The position numbers and the translations under genes are program-made. From Glebionis coronaria (lineage: Eukaryota > Streptophyta > Magnoliopsida > Asterales > Asteraceae): a stretch of DNA of 64,000 nucleotides. Of the stretch, positions 9,641 to 21,245 are shown piece after piece. The notes under the pieces are model-generated. The model was not told the DNA's origin. It saw only the letters and a list, made by a program, of their open reading frames with translations, and searched no databases. Numbering within the stretch: position 1 is the first letter of the stretch; each line of letters begins with the position of its first letter. Location of the stretch: NCBI GenBank assembly GCA_025667525.1, contig CM046874.1, forward strand, positions 661,248,963 through 661,312,962. The letters run 5' to 3'.

Positions 9641-11605
9641 ATGCGCACTCGATCCACGTCTTATCAAGAGCCCGAGCCTCTCGATAACTTAGACATGGCC
9701 GGTGTACACAACAACAACAACATACCACCTCCAAACAATAATAATAACAATAACAACCCGCCTTTCAACAACATGAATAACAACAACAATGAGCCCTTTC
9801 CGGATAATCGCCCGATGATTGAACTGCTGCAAGCTCATGTCGATGGCAACACTGATCCAATTGTTATACCAGCAATTGCAACCAACAATTTTGAGCTAAA
9901 ATCAGGCTTTATCCAGATGGTCTCCGCTCAACCATTCTTGGGACGTACCATTGATGACCCACATGACCATATCAAGAGATTCTTGCAACTCACTAACACG
10001 GTCAAGTTCAATGGTGTGCCACAAGAGGTTATCAGGTTACAAGTTTTTCCCTTTTCTTTAGAGGGACAAGCCCGGCATTGGCTTGCTAAGGAACCGCCAC
10101 AGAGTATTCTCTCGTGGACGGATTTGGAAACCAAGTTTATAAATTACTTTTTCCCACCCTCTCGTACTACCGCTTTGCGGAATGAAATCATAAATTTTGA
10201 ACAAAAGTACGATGAGTCGTTCAGTGAATCTTGGGATCGTTTTAAAGATCTTTTAAGAAAATGCGCACAACATGGTTTTACCAAAGTACATCAAATTAAT
10301 ACTTTTTACAATGGTTTAAACATGAGTGACCAAGATTCACTAAACAGTGCCTCAGGGGGTAATCTATTGGCTAAGACTTCCAATGCTGCTTGGGATATCA
10401 TTGAGAACAAGTCTCGTGTGCAAACCAAGAGTGTTCGGACCAATGTCGCTAGTGCTAGCACTAGTGACAGCGACAAGCGATTGGACAAAATCACTACGCT
10501 TCTTGAATCGCTTGTCACCCACACCGTTAGCAACAACAACAGCAACAACGCTAAAAACGCTCAAGTTAACGCTGTCAGCCAACCTAGTGAGATATGCGGT
10601 GGTCCTCACTCTTACACCAATTGTACCGCCACCCAAGACTACCCTGCTGAGAATGTAAATGCGGCATATGGCACCTATCCTCAACCTGCTTATCAAGCTA
10701 GACCTCAAGGTGACCGAAATTTTCTTAGCTACCGCTCCAACAACTACCTCTCACCACCCGGTTTTCCTCCTACCAACCCAAACCAACAACAAAACCTCAA
10801 TCACCCTCCTCAACAACAACAACAACCTCGACAACCATACATACCTCCTCACAATCAGCAACAACCACCTCAACGAAACAACCAAATCTACCAACAACCT
10901 GCTTATCAACCACCCGCATACAATGCTCCTCCAAACCAACCCACCGCTCTTCACCAAGAAGTGGAAACTTATATGAGGACAAACGATGTGATAGTGGGAA
11001 ATCTTCAGAGAGAAGTGCTCAACCTGAAAGCAGACTTGGTCAAGCAAGGAAACGATCTGAGAGCCGACATGAGAAATACGTTGGATAGCCAAACTAATGA
11101 CTTGAAGAACATGATGGCTAGTTTCTTCCAAGGTAATCAACCCTCTTCTTCGGGTACTCTTCCGAGTAACACCGTTGCGAATCCAAGAGGGGAGATGAAA
11201 GCAATCACCACTCGAAGTGGCAAAGGTACCAAGGAACCCGAGCTTCCTATACCTCCACCGGTGGTTGTGACTAAGGAGAACGAGTCACCTGCTCCTATTC
11301 CTCATCCTTCTCCTTCCCCAATTTCTCCACCTCTTCCTTCTACCCCTCCTCCACCCAAGGATGTGAGTGATCCTATTCTTCCAAAGCCTTCCTCTTCTTC
11401 CAATATACCTTATCCATCTAGGTTGAGGAAAGAGAAGCAAAAGAGCAAGGATGATATTCAGGTTTCAAACTTTCTTAAAATGTTTAAACAACTGAATTTC
11501 AATATCTCCTTCGCTGAGGCTCTCGCTCACATGCCAAAGTACGTGAAAATGTTTAAAGATCTTCTGAGCGACAAGGAAAAGCTCCTCGATATTGCCAACA
11601 CCTAA
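9641..11605 (+). CDS. Element D gag (654 aa)
   Basis: Athila-type gag. The N-terminal ~60 residues are Asn-rich low complexity. The retrotrans_gag core spans roughly residues 100-230 (DPHDHIKRFLQL, FPFSLEGQARHWL, LSWTDLETKFINYFFP, FKDLLRKCAQHGF). A short knuckle-like CGGPHSYTNC follows near residue 325. Then come a Gln/Pro/Asn-rich linker and a coiled-coil-like stretch (~440-500), and the conserved end block PYPSRLRKEKQK and FLKMFKQLNFNISFAEAL. It builds the particle and binds the RNA. The first ATG after the leader is used. The TAA at 11603-11605 stands in the same frame as pol, where related elements read through as one gag-pol ORF, so it is either a readthrough stop or a mutation. Confidence 0.88.
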   Translation: MRTRSTSYQEPEPLDNLDMAGVHNNNNIPPPNNNNNNNNPPFNNMNNNNNEPFPDNRPMIELLQAHVDGNTDPIVIPAIATNNFELKSGFIQMVSAQPFLGRTIDDPHDHIKRFLQLTNTVKFNGVPQEVIRLQVFPFSLEGQARHWLAKEPPQSILSWTDLETKFINYFFPPSRTTALRNEIINFEQKYDESFSESWDRFKDLLRKCAQHGFTKVHQINTFYNGLNMSDQDSLNSASGGNLLAKTSNAAWDIIENKSRVQTKSVRTNVASASTSDSDKRLDKITTLLESLVTHTVSNNNSNNAKNAQVNAVSQPSEICGGPHSYTNCTATQDYPAENVNAAYGTYPQPAYQARPQGDRNFLSYRSNNYLSPPGFPPTNPNQQQNLNHPPQQQQQPRQPYIPPHNQQQPPQRNNQIYQQPAYQPPAYNAPPNQPTALHQEVETYMRTNDVIVGNLQREVLNLKADLVKQGNDLRADMRNTLDSQTNDLKNMMASFFQGNQPSSSGTLPSNTVANPRGEMKAITTRSGKGTKEPELPIPPPVVVTKENESPAPIPHPSPSPISPPLPSTPPPPKDVSDPILPKPSSSSNIPYPSRLRKEKQKSKDDIQVSNFLKMFKQLNFNISFAEALAHMPKYVKMFKDLLSDKEKLLDIANT

Positions 11606-14600
11606 CTTAATGAGAATTGCTCTGCAGTACTCTTAAGGAAATTGCTAACCAAGCTTGGTGATCCGGGTCGTTTCTTAATTCCTTGCAATTTCCCGGGAGT
11701 AGAGAATTGCATGGCCCTAGCCGATCTAGGTGCCAGTATTAATCTCATGCCTCTAAGTGTTTGGAAGCAATTATCTCTCCCAGAGCTAGTCCCCACCAAA
11801 ATGACTTTGGAATTAGCTAACCGTACGGTTGCTTATCCAGTGGGGATAGCCGAAGACGTCATTGTAGGAGTCGACAAATTCACCTTTCCTGTTGATTTCG
11901 TTGTCGTCGACTACGAGATGGACCCTCGTATGCCACTAATTGTTGGTCGTCCATTCCTGAGGACCGGTCGCACTCTCATCGATGTTGAAGCCGGTGAGCT
12001 TATCATGAGAGTGGGTGACGATAAAGTAGTCTTCAAAATGGGAAAGTTGTCTAAACAGCCTTATTCATACGAGAGTGTTAATTGTATTGATGTTCTTGAT
12101 GAGGCTTGTGAAGAACACTTCAAAGATGCTTGTAAAAGTATTCCTACCTCTCTTCCCAATGTTGAGACCGTTTCCTCTATCGACTCATCACTATCTCTAT
12201 TTGGAGAAAGTGATTTCCTTTGGAAAGATTTGGAAGCCACCATGGGAGATGTGAATTCAGACAATGACGATTCTACTACCAATTGGGATGAAGATCTCCG
12301 CCTCATTGAAAACCTTCTCAAAGAAGACAATCTTTCTCCTCTATCTCCGACGGTTACTGCTATTGATCCTTCTTCTCCTAAAGAGGTGACTAATGATGAT
12401 CCATCGTTAGTTTCACCATCTATTGAGGATCCTACCACTCTTGAGCTTAAGGACCTACCTCCTCATCTTGAGTACGTTTTCCTTGAAGACAACGAGAAGT
12501 CGCCCGTCATCATCGCAAAGGACCTAAAAGAAGAAGAAAAAGACCGACTTGTCGCCGTGTTGAAGAAGCATAAAACAGCTATCGCTTGGAAAATCTCCGA
12601 CATTCGTGGAATTGATCCTCACTTCTGCACACACAAAATTCTCATGGAGGACGACTTTAAGCCCACTATTCAAAGCCAACGAAGGGTGAATCCAAAAATC
12701 CATGAAGTCATCAAAACAGAGGTTATCAAAATTCTTGATGCGGGTATGATTTACCCTATTTCGGATTCACCATGGGTTTGTCCAATCCATTGTGTGCCTA
12801 AGAAAGGCGGCATCACCGTTGTGCCAAATGCAAACAACGAGCTGATTCCTACCCGTCTCGTCAATGGGTGGAGAGTTTGTATAGACTACCGCAAACTCAA
12901 TGATGCCACGAGAAAGGATCATTTCCCTCTACCTTTTATGGACCAAATGCTTGAACGTTTAGCAGGTAATGAATATTACTGCTTTCTAGATGGTTTCTCG
13001 GGTTATTTTCAAATACCCATCGATCCCCAAGATCAAGAGAAGACAACATTCACTTGTCCCTATGGCACATTTGCGTACAAAAGGATGCCTTTTGGCTTAT
13101 GTAATGCCCCCGGGACTTTCCAAAGGTGCATGTTAGCTATCTTCCATGACATGGTTGAACAAACCATGGAAGTCTTCATGGATGATTTCTCGGTCTTCGG
13201 GGATTCCTTCTCTTCTTGCCTTGCCAATTTGGAACGTATGCTTAAGCGGTGCGAAGACACTCGCCTTGTTCTAAATTGGGAAAAATGCCATTTTATGGTA
13301 AAAGAAGGCATTGTGCTAGGACACAAAATCTCTAAAGCCGGTCGACCGTGCTAAAGTAGATGTCATAGCCAAATTACCTCCACCTTCAACCGTGAAGGGT
13401 GTGAGAAGTTTGCTGGGTCATGCGGGCTTCTATCGTCGATTCATTCAAGATTTCTCTAAAATCGCTCGCCCGATGACCCACCTCTTGGAAAAAGATACTC
13501 CTTTTATTTTTTCCAAAGAGTGCCTTGAAGCCTTCAACTTGCTTAAGGATAAGCTTACTAAGGCACCCGTCTTAGTCACCCCTAATTGGGAGCTGCCTTT
13601 CGAGTTGATGTGCGATGCTAGCGACTTTGCTATTGGTGCGGTTTTGGGCCAAAGAGTGAATAAACACTTCCAACCAATCCACTATGCTAGCAAGACAATG
13701 ACGGGGGCACAATTGCATTATACGACAACCGAAAAAGAGCTTTTAGCTGTTGTCTATGCTTTTGAAAAGTTCCGCCCCTATCTTGTCCTTTCCACCACTA
13801 TCGTATACACGGACCATTCCGCGTTGAAGTACTTGATGACAAAGCATGATTCTAAGCCAAGACTTCTTCGCTGGGTTTTACTCCTTCAAGAATTCAACAT
13901 TGAAATTCGTGACAAGAAGGGAGCCGAAAACCTGGCCGCGGATCATCTGAGCAGACTTGAGGATCCATATCACGGGGATCATCCGAACAAAGAGATCAAC
14001 GACTCTTTCCCCCTTGAGACCTTAATGTCTATTGATCTCAATCTCGATGGCACCCCGTGGTTTGCGGATATTGCAAACTACTTAGCGGGTGGTGTTCTCA
14101 TCCAAGGGTTAACATCCTAACAAAAAAAGAAGTTCTTGAACGATGTTAAGACTTACTTTTGGGATGACCCTTTTCTATTCAAACAATGCGCTGACTTGAT
14201 TATTCGCCGATGTGTTGACGGACCGGCCACTTTGGACATTCTCCAAGCTTTCCACAAAGGACCCACCGGTGGTCACTTTGGTCCCAACTACACCGCCAAA
14301 AAAGTGTTTGATTCGGGATTCTATTGGCCCACCATTTACCGTGATGCTTACGAGATGGTTAAACATTGTGATGCTTGCCAAAAACAAGGCAAGATCACAC
14401 ATAAAGATGAGATGCCTCAAAATTTCATACAAGAATGTGAAATCTTTGATGTATGGGGCATCGACTTTATGGGGCCATTTCTTTCTTCTAAAGGCAACAA
14501 ATACATCCTTGTCGCTGTTGATTACGTTTCCAAATGGGTTGAAGCCAAGGCTTTACCCACTAACGACGCGAGGGTGGTTTGTAAATTCTTGAAACAATTG

Positions 14601-15341
14601 TTTGCTCGATTCGGTGTTCCTCGTGCTATTATCAGTGACCGCGGGACTCATTTTTGCAACGATCAATTTGCAAGAGTCATGGCAAAGTATGGTGTCAATC
14701 ACCGTCTTTCCACCTCTTATCATCCTCAAACCAACGGTCAAGCCGAAATATCCAACCGTGGATTGAAAAGAATTTTGGAACGTACTGTGGGAGAGCATCG
14801 CGCCGCGTGGGCCGATAAGTTAGATGATGCTCTGTGGGCTTTCCGTACTGCTTACAAGACCCCGATCGGCTGTACGCCCTATCGTCTTGTGTACGGGAAA
14901 GCTTGCCACCTCCCTATCGAGCTGGAACATAAGGCATACTGGGCCTTGAAGTGGGCTAACTTCGACATCAACAACGCCGGTGATTTCCGTAAGATTCAAC
15001 TCAACGAGCTATAAGAATTGAGGAATCAAGCTTACGAGAACTCATTGATCTACAAGGAGAAGACCAAGATGAACCACGATGCTAAAATCAAGAACCGAGA
15101 GTTCCACATTGGTGATCAAGTCTTACTCTTTAACTCTCGGTTGAAGATCTTTTCAGGCAAGTTGAAGAGCCGCTGGTCTGGTCCATTCACCGTCGCCAAT
15201 GTTTTTCCCTATGGCACCATTGAGCTTTCTCAGCCAAATGGGCCCAAATTCAAGGTGAATGGCCAGCGTTTGAAATTGTACTTTGGTGAGGACATCTCTC
15301 AAGAGATGATTCCATCCCTCACCACGTTCCCCATGAACTAA
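11606..15341 (+). pseudogene. Element D pol (PR-RT-RH-IN), broken
   Basis: Protease: GDPGRFLIPC, LADLGASINLMP, IVGRPFLRTGR. RT: VCPIHCVPKKGG, CIDYRKLND, FLDGFSGYFQIPI, catalytic FMDD near 13180. RNase [46 protein letters not shown]. Integrase: zinc HHCC ([21 protein letters not shown]), catalytic D (GIDFMGP), D (SDRGTHF), E (NGQAEISNR), and a C-terminal [12 protein letters not shown] block. A deletion of about 7-8 bp near 13342 shifts the frame after RT. TAA stops interrupt at 14118-14120 (between RH and IN) and 15012-15014 (late IN). It ends at 15341, 7 nt before the post-stop hairpin. It was once a full polyprotein and now cannot make one product. Confidence 0.92.
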
Positions 15342-15348
15342 TTTTGGG

Positions 15349-15370
15349 CCGAGTCAGGCTCGTGACTCGG
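15349..15370 (+). other. Post-stop hairpin of D
   Basis: CCGAGTCA-GGCTCG-TGACTCGG, a perfect 8-bp stem beginning 7 nt after the pol stop. Confidence 0.65.
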
Positions 15371-15664
15371 TTATCAAAAACAAGCGCTCCTCGGGAGGCA
15401 GCCTGAGTTTCTATCCTTTTATGTTTTAACCTCCTAAGTGTAGGGGGACCTCTATACGTGTTTGTTTTTGTGTGGTGATGTGATTACAGGGATTAGTGCA
15501 CTCTTGGAAACTTTGAAAGACCGTGCTCCCGTTTTATCCGAAATCCGGTTCTATCTCTCAACTATCGTCATTCAATTTTCTTCATACTCACATTTGAAAT
15601 TGATCACTTTAGTCGTCTCTTCCTTAACTTGAGTTAACCAACGTGCACAATGTCATAAGTGTAG

Positions 15665-15704
15665 GGGAGACTTTTCCCACATGCTTAAACATTGAGGACA
15701 ATGT
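15665..15704 (+). other. Paired 3' UTR hairpins of D
   Basis: GGGA...TCCC (15665-15678), then ACATTG-AGGA-CAATGT (15689-15704), a perfect 6-bp stem with a 4-nt loop. Confidence 0.6.
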
Positions 15705-17248
15705 TTATCTTAAGTGTAGGGGGGACTTCTATCGAAGTTTTAAGTGGACTTTTCCATGAAAATGCCTTCATTTAACCGGAAAATCATCTTTTTCAACATT
15801 TTTCAAATTTTTTATTAACTTTGGCCATTTTAGTCATAATTTTTAAATTTTTATCTTTGCTTTCATATGTATATATCCCGCAATATAGTCAAATTTTAAT
15901 AAAGTGGTGTAGCTAGTTTAGAAGTCTTTGACATATTAGACCCGTTGTGTTTATTTTGACTCAACCCGAATAGACTTATCCAAGTTTATTCTAGCTAGTA
16001 TCCTTAACCATGTAGACCTTAATTGGTTTATTAGGCTAAGTATCCACGAGTCTCATTACTTGAGATTTTAAATTGTGGAGGACGAGAAATGATAGAGTCA
16101 ATTATAAGTCGGTATTCTTGCACAAGCTCACTTGGTGTAATTATTTGCCTATTCTCCCATCACTTGCTAATAATTTATCTGCAATAAGTAAGGTCGTACG
16201 ATTTGAAAAGTTACTTAGCTTCTAGCCCAAGATCGTTTAAAAGTTGCTCGGTAATGATAAGAGTTCATAGCCAAGGCATAACTTATGAAGCGGGGCGCGA
16301 AGATTGGCGAGTCCGAAAAGGCCCTAACAAGGCATGAGGATTCCATTTTATTGCTAAAGATCCAAGGTGATGTGAAAATCATTATTCCCAAAATCGATAT
16401 GAAGGATCAAGACTCACGACGAAAAGCAATCAACTCCCATAAAGATATGGAGAAGTCTATCCGAAAAGACCCTAACAAGGTATGAGGATAAATAGATCTA
16501 AGTCCGAAAAGGAGGCGGATCGTTGTATCTCAAAAACCCAAATAGAGATTGAAGAAATAATCATGAATTCGTGGTCAACAAAGTTGGAGTACCTCTCAAA
16601 AGTCTCCAAGTGAAGAAACTCTATGAACGATGAGAAGACCATTATCTCAAGCACGTCTCTCAAGATATGAAGTATGAAGTACATGCCAAATATCGGCCCG
16701 GGAAAGGTCTCAAATCGTGAACCAAGTTATGCCAAGATATGAACTTTTTGATATCTCGAGAAGCAGTTTTAAGAGATTTTGTCCTTTAGCTAACTATTGA
16801 TCAAATCGTCCTACTTTGCTTTCAGCCTAAATAAACTATCGAAATAAGTCCAAAAATGCATCTTCATGATCATTCTAAGACAAAAATAAAATATAAGAGA
16901 TACACCTAGGAATAAGGGAGTTTAAGCATTTAATTAAGCCATGTGTGTAAGTGTTTGAATTGCTAACTTATAATAACAATGATCTCGTTTTTAAGCTTAG
17001 TTTGGGGAACGTGAAACTTGAGGGTGATAAATCTTCGCAGCACCAAAGCCCTAATGTAAGTCATTGGTTTCTTTGCAAGTTATTTCTATTCTTTTGTTTC
17101 CTTTTAAGTTTAATTTCTTTTAGTACTTTAAATTTTTGTTTAGTAGTATTTGAATAAGGCCAAGGTTGATTGATTATGAGAAAAATGTAAATTTGCTTTA
17201 TCACTAAGCATTGCATGAGGGCATGACAATGGTTAAGTGTAGGGGATT

Positions 17249-18861
17249 TGATAGGTGTGTAAACACCCATCCTTTTACCACTTAATTCTGGCTAAAACGA
17301 GACCAAAACACGTATTTAATATCATTTGTTTGGAATTATGCGTGGTTTTTGTGTTTATTGTGTTTTCAGAGCCAACCGGATGAATATTGAAGAAAACATG
17401 GGATTGCACGGGTTTTACTGAAGAAAATGACTCAAGATAAAGTCTATTGTCCAAGAGATGCAAAAGATTTGAAGTCACTGGGACTATTCGAAGATTTATC
17501 GAAGAAAAGGACCAAGGATGTAAGATTTACATAAGTCGAAGAAACTCAAGTCTATTAAACGAAGAAATTAAAATACGAGTTAAATTTAATCGACGACAAA
17601 TCCCGAATTAGAATCGAAAACGGAAACTTTTATGAAAAGACGAAAGGACAAGAAGAACGGGAGAAAGCCCACTCACCAACCAAAAGACAAGACTATATAA
17701 AAGATCCCCTCACACACTTTTCATTCAGTTTTTTTTAGTTTTTCTTCTCCCCTTCTTTCTCTTTTTTCTGTTTCGTAGGATCACCATCACCACTAGGGTG
17801 TTTGGTGATTTTAATATTTGATCTTGAAATCTTGTAATTTTAATCCTTGTTTTGTTATTGTTGAATACATTAAATCATCAACACAAGTTCTTGTTTAATC
17901 TTTCCATTTCATCTTGTTCATCATCATCTTTATCTTCAAGTTCTTAAGTTCTTATTTTATTGATTTTGATCTTTAAAAGTTGTTTGGATTTGTGTTTTTG
18001 TTGATGGGATTTGTAGTTTATGGTTAGTAAATCATTTGTGTTAAGTTGTATTTAAGTTTTTGGTAAAAAACTTGGTGATTTTTGGATCAAAATTGGTTTC
18101 CTTGTTCTTCGGGTAAACGACTGTTTTTATGTTCCCAGGTTCCGGATGAACACCAAAAGTTCCGGATGAACATGTCCTTTAAAAGTTCCGAATGAGTCTT
18201 TGTTTAAAAAGTTCCGAATGAATCAAAACTTCCGAACGAACTGAAGTTCCGGATGAATAGAAAGTTCCGAATGAACTGAAAAGTTCCGAATGAGTTTTGT
18301 TTCTGAAAAGTTCCGAATGAATTTTGTTCTTTAAAAGTTCCGAATGAGTTTTGTTTAAAAAGTTCCGAACGAATTGAAAGTTCCGAATGAGTGTAAAGTT
18401 CCGAATGAGTCTAAATGTTCCGAATGAAGTAAAACTTCTGAATGAACCAATCTTCCGAACGAAGTTCCGCATGAGAGTTCCGACCCAACTTCCGAGCCAA
18501 ACTTCCGAACGAAGTTCCGAACCAAGTTCCGAATAAAGTTCCGGATAAACTTCCGGGTGAAAAGTTCCGAATCAAGGTTAAACTTCCGAATCAAATTTCT
18601 TTGAATATTTTTAAGAGTTACTGTATTACTGTTTCTACTGTTTCTTTATTTTAATTTTAATTTTAATTCCAGTCTTTGTAGTTGCCATTAAATTAATTGT
18701 TTTTGATTTAAATTTTCATTTTAATACATGTAAACTTTTTATTAGATTAGAAAACCAAACCCTTTTATTTAGTAACCAAGAACAATCATTCCACTTAAGG
18801 CCGAGATCAATTCGAGAGGACTGAGAGAGAAAATAGAACCCATATAAAAATCAATGTATTA
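17249..18861 (+). repeat. 3' LTR of D
   Basis: 1,613 bp, the same length as the 5' copy. TATA at 17694, TTCCG array at about 18138-18595. It ends TGTATTA, followed by the target copy ctcaa (18862-18866), after which A's gag frame resumes. Confidence 0.93.
18138..18595 (+). repeat. TTCCGAATGA array in D 3' LTR
   Basis: Counterpart of 8702-9165 with scattered substitutions, several of which exchange TGTTCCG and AGTTCCG. Confidence 0.9.
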
Positions 18862-20663
18862 CTCAACCCAATGAGAAACTAAGTAGTGTGAGAAGCAGAT
18901 TGCTTGACATTACAAGCAAGTTGTCCTTCATGGGGACACAAGTTGGTGATGTTGACATCAATGCTACCTTTCTTAAAAGTCTTGGTGAGGCATGGAAGAT
19001 TTAGGCAAGATCTATTCTTTCCAACAATACTTACAAGAGCTCCTCGTTTGATGACATCTACAACAAACTAAGGCTGTTGGAAGATGCAACTCTTTTAGAA
19101 CATGGAAGCAAATCTACCAACAGCAACATGGCCTTCTTCTCTCATAGTGAAGGTCAATTCAATCAGAAGGACTCTTACATGCATCCAGTTACTGGATCAT
19201 CATATGTCAGCGCTGGAACAAGTCATGTCAACGTCTCCTTTTCAGACGCTGACACATACCAGAATGACTCCCCAAGAGTTAAAACTGCTGGTTTAGATTT
19301 GGATACTGTTTGTGCTTACATTGCTTCTTTGCCCAATGGTTCAGTGATTACATATGAGGACCTTGAGCAGATAAGTGATGAGCATTTGGAAGAGATGGAC
19401 ATCAAGTGGAACATGGCTCTTGCCAGTATAAGAGAAAATAGGTGCAACAGAAGGTTTAAAAAGAAGATGACCTTCAATGCTAAAGACACAGCTGGATTTG
19501 ATAAATCCAAAGTTGAATGCTACAACTGTCATCGTATGGGGCACTTCATGAGGGAATGCAGATATCCTAGAACATCTGATGCTGGTAAACCCTCAAGTCA
19601 GATTGTCAAAGCTCAGGATTCCAAAGCCATGGTTGCAGTTCAAGGAATTGATGGTATGGGATGGGATTGGAGCTATCTGGCTAAGAATGTTGAAGAGGAT
19701 AAAGCTTTGGTTGCTGATATTGAAGAAGAAGAGCATGTTGAATATGCTCTCATGGCACACTCCTCCTCTTCATCTGATAATGAGGTATATGATGACGCTT
19801 TTTGTAGCAAAAGTTGTAGGTTAAATACTGAAAGACTTAACAAAGAGGTGTTAAGATTATTAGATGATATGAGTACTGAAAGATGTAAATTGTCTAATTA
19901 CCAACTAGCTCTTACTGAAACTGAGAAAACCGTTTCCGAATACAAGAAAATGGAATTTGACTTAAAAGATAAAATCAATATCTTAAAACATGAGTTGGAG
20001 GCTAGTATGGATATTAGAAACATCATGGAAAGGGTTAATGGTGAATTACAGGCTAAGTTAGATGAGGCCATTAAGAATAAAGATAATGTTGGCCTTAAAA
20101 TTCAAAGATTTGATAGAGCCACCCAAACCCTAGGAGACTGTGTAGCTAAACAAAGGGATCCTAAGGACATGACTGGGATTGGGATGAATGATTACTCTTT
20201 GGTTCCACCACCAGCTGGTGACTTCTATGGTGTCCAACAAAAGGACCTATCTTGGACTGGTTTGCCAGAGCTCCAAGAGGAGGAATTCATTCCTCCACCA
20301 AGAGTTGTCACTCCAGTTGAAGAGTATCAACAAAAATTGACTGACCTGAATGAGTGGAAGAAGGCTAACCCTACTTTATTTGTCAAGGGTGGCTTGCTAT
20401 GTGAAAGTCCAAATGAGTCAACACCCATTAAGGTTACTAACCCAATCACTGGTAAAGCTGTTGACCTAGGCTCAAACACTGTTAGAAGACCTACCATTAA
20501 ATATGCAGAGATGTATAGGAATACTAGGTCTCCCAAGAGCCAAGTTAGCAATCATGGAACAGGCTTCTTCTCTTCTAGAACTAAGCTTGTGTCTAGAAAA
20601 GCTTGTTACACTTGTGGTAGCTTTTCACACTTGGCATACAAGTGTGTCAAGGCTCCCAAAGCC

Positions 20664-20735
20664 AGCGCTGACAGGAATAATTTTAGCGCTGATAGGAACA
20701 AAGTCAACGTTGTTAGGAAGTCAAACGTTGTCAGA
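20664..20735 (+). repeat. 21-bp motif block in A gag (first)
   Basis: Motif starts at 20664, 20685, 20706 and 20724 (spacings 21, 21, 18), read in frame as SADRNNF, SADRNKV, NVVRKSN. Confidence 0.88.
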
Positions 20736-20882
20736 CCCAAACCTTGTGTGCAGCAAAGTCCACAAGTGATTAGACCTGCCCCATTCTTTACTAGAAGGTC
20801 TAACACTCATGGACAAAGACCATTTCAAAAGACAAACACCTGGTCTAATAGGCAATGGGTTTCTGTAGCAAACCCTAGGTTC

Positions 20883-20935
20883 AACGCTGACAAGGGTAAT
20901 TTCAGCGTTGACAGGACAAATTCTAACGCTGACAG
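20883..20935 (+). repeat. 21-bp motif block in A gag (second)
   Basis: Motif starts at 20883, 20904 and 20925, exactly 21 bp apart, read as NADKGNF, SVDRTNS, NADRNVT. Confidence 0.88.
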
Positions 20936-21221
20936 AAACGTGACCAGACCTAAATATTTGCAATCACAAGGTAAAGGGGTCTAAAGCTTCTTCAAGCTTA
21001 ACATGGATACCCAAGAAAGATCAAAACACTAATGATAATGGGATTTCAATGACTTGCAATAGATTTAATTACATTTCAAAGGTCATTACAAAACCTATTG
21101 GGGTTAACTGGATATTTCATCCTAAGAAGGATGAGAATGGGGTTGTTTTGAGAACTAAGTCTGTTCTTATTGAACAACTAGATGAATCCAAGTCTTTTAA
21201 GACTTGGGTTCCCAAAGAAAA

Positions 21222-21245
21222 CTAATTTGTTTTCTTTATGTGCAG
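21222..21245 (+). promoter_or_regulatory. Putative splice acceptor before A pol
   Basis: A T-rich run (TTTGTTTTCTTTATGTGCAG) ends at AG 21244-21245, right after the gag stop and in phase with the pol frame beginning GIQRQV. B has an AG at the equivalent place. It suggests pol may be made from spliced RNA. Confidence 0.5.

Larger units (their letters stand above)
15342..17248 (+). other. 3' UTR of element D
   Basis: Non-coding, about 1.9 kb, homologous to C's and G's 3' UTRs. It contains four AAGTGTAGGGG tracts (near 15435, 15656, 15712 and 17235), the last being the true polypurine tract, and the three conserved hairpins. I see no env-like ORF in it. Confidence 0.8.
1359..18861 (+). mobile_element. 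Head-to-tail gypsy heterodimer C-D inserted as one unit
   Basis: Two complete LTR elements lie in tandem: LTR-C-LTR (1359-7807), a 5-nt linker (7808-7812), then LTR-D-LTR (7813-18861). The target duplication ctcaa occurs before C (1354-1358) and after D (18862-18866), and nowhere at the C/D junction. Removing the whole block restores A's gag frame. The four-LTR arrangement differs from the three-LTR product of ordinary LTR recombination. The linker resembles unprocessed cDNA ends, so joining before integration is the simplest reading. Confidence 0.8.
7813..18861 (+). mobile_element. Athila-type Ty3/gypsy element D
   Basis: 11,049 bp with two 1,613-bp LTRs (7813-9425, 17249-18861), PBS of tRNA-Asp type, gag, pol (PR-RT-RH-IN) and a long 3' UTR. 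Pol is damaged by in-frame stops and a small deletion. No env-like ORF is seen after integrase. By eye the LTRs differ at roughly one to two percent of positions, about as much as C's, which fits simultaneous insertion. Confidence 0.92.
18867..21222 (+). pseudogene. Element A gag, C-terminal part
   Basis: Continues gag from 1358 in frame (PNEKLSSVRSRLLDITSKL). One TAG stop lies near 19002. From 19077 the frame is open to 20984: zinc knuckle CYNCHRMGHFMREC (near 19520), DGMGWDWSYLA, a coiled-coil segment (~19830-20130), and a second knuckle-like CYTCGSFSHLAYKC near 20605. Two blocks of the 21-bp motif lie in frame (20664-20735, 20883-20935). A frameshift at about 20980 moves the tail (SLTWIPKKDQNT ... 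KTWVPKEN, stop near 21224) to another frame. Gag and pol are therefore separate frames here. Confidence 0.88.
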
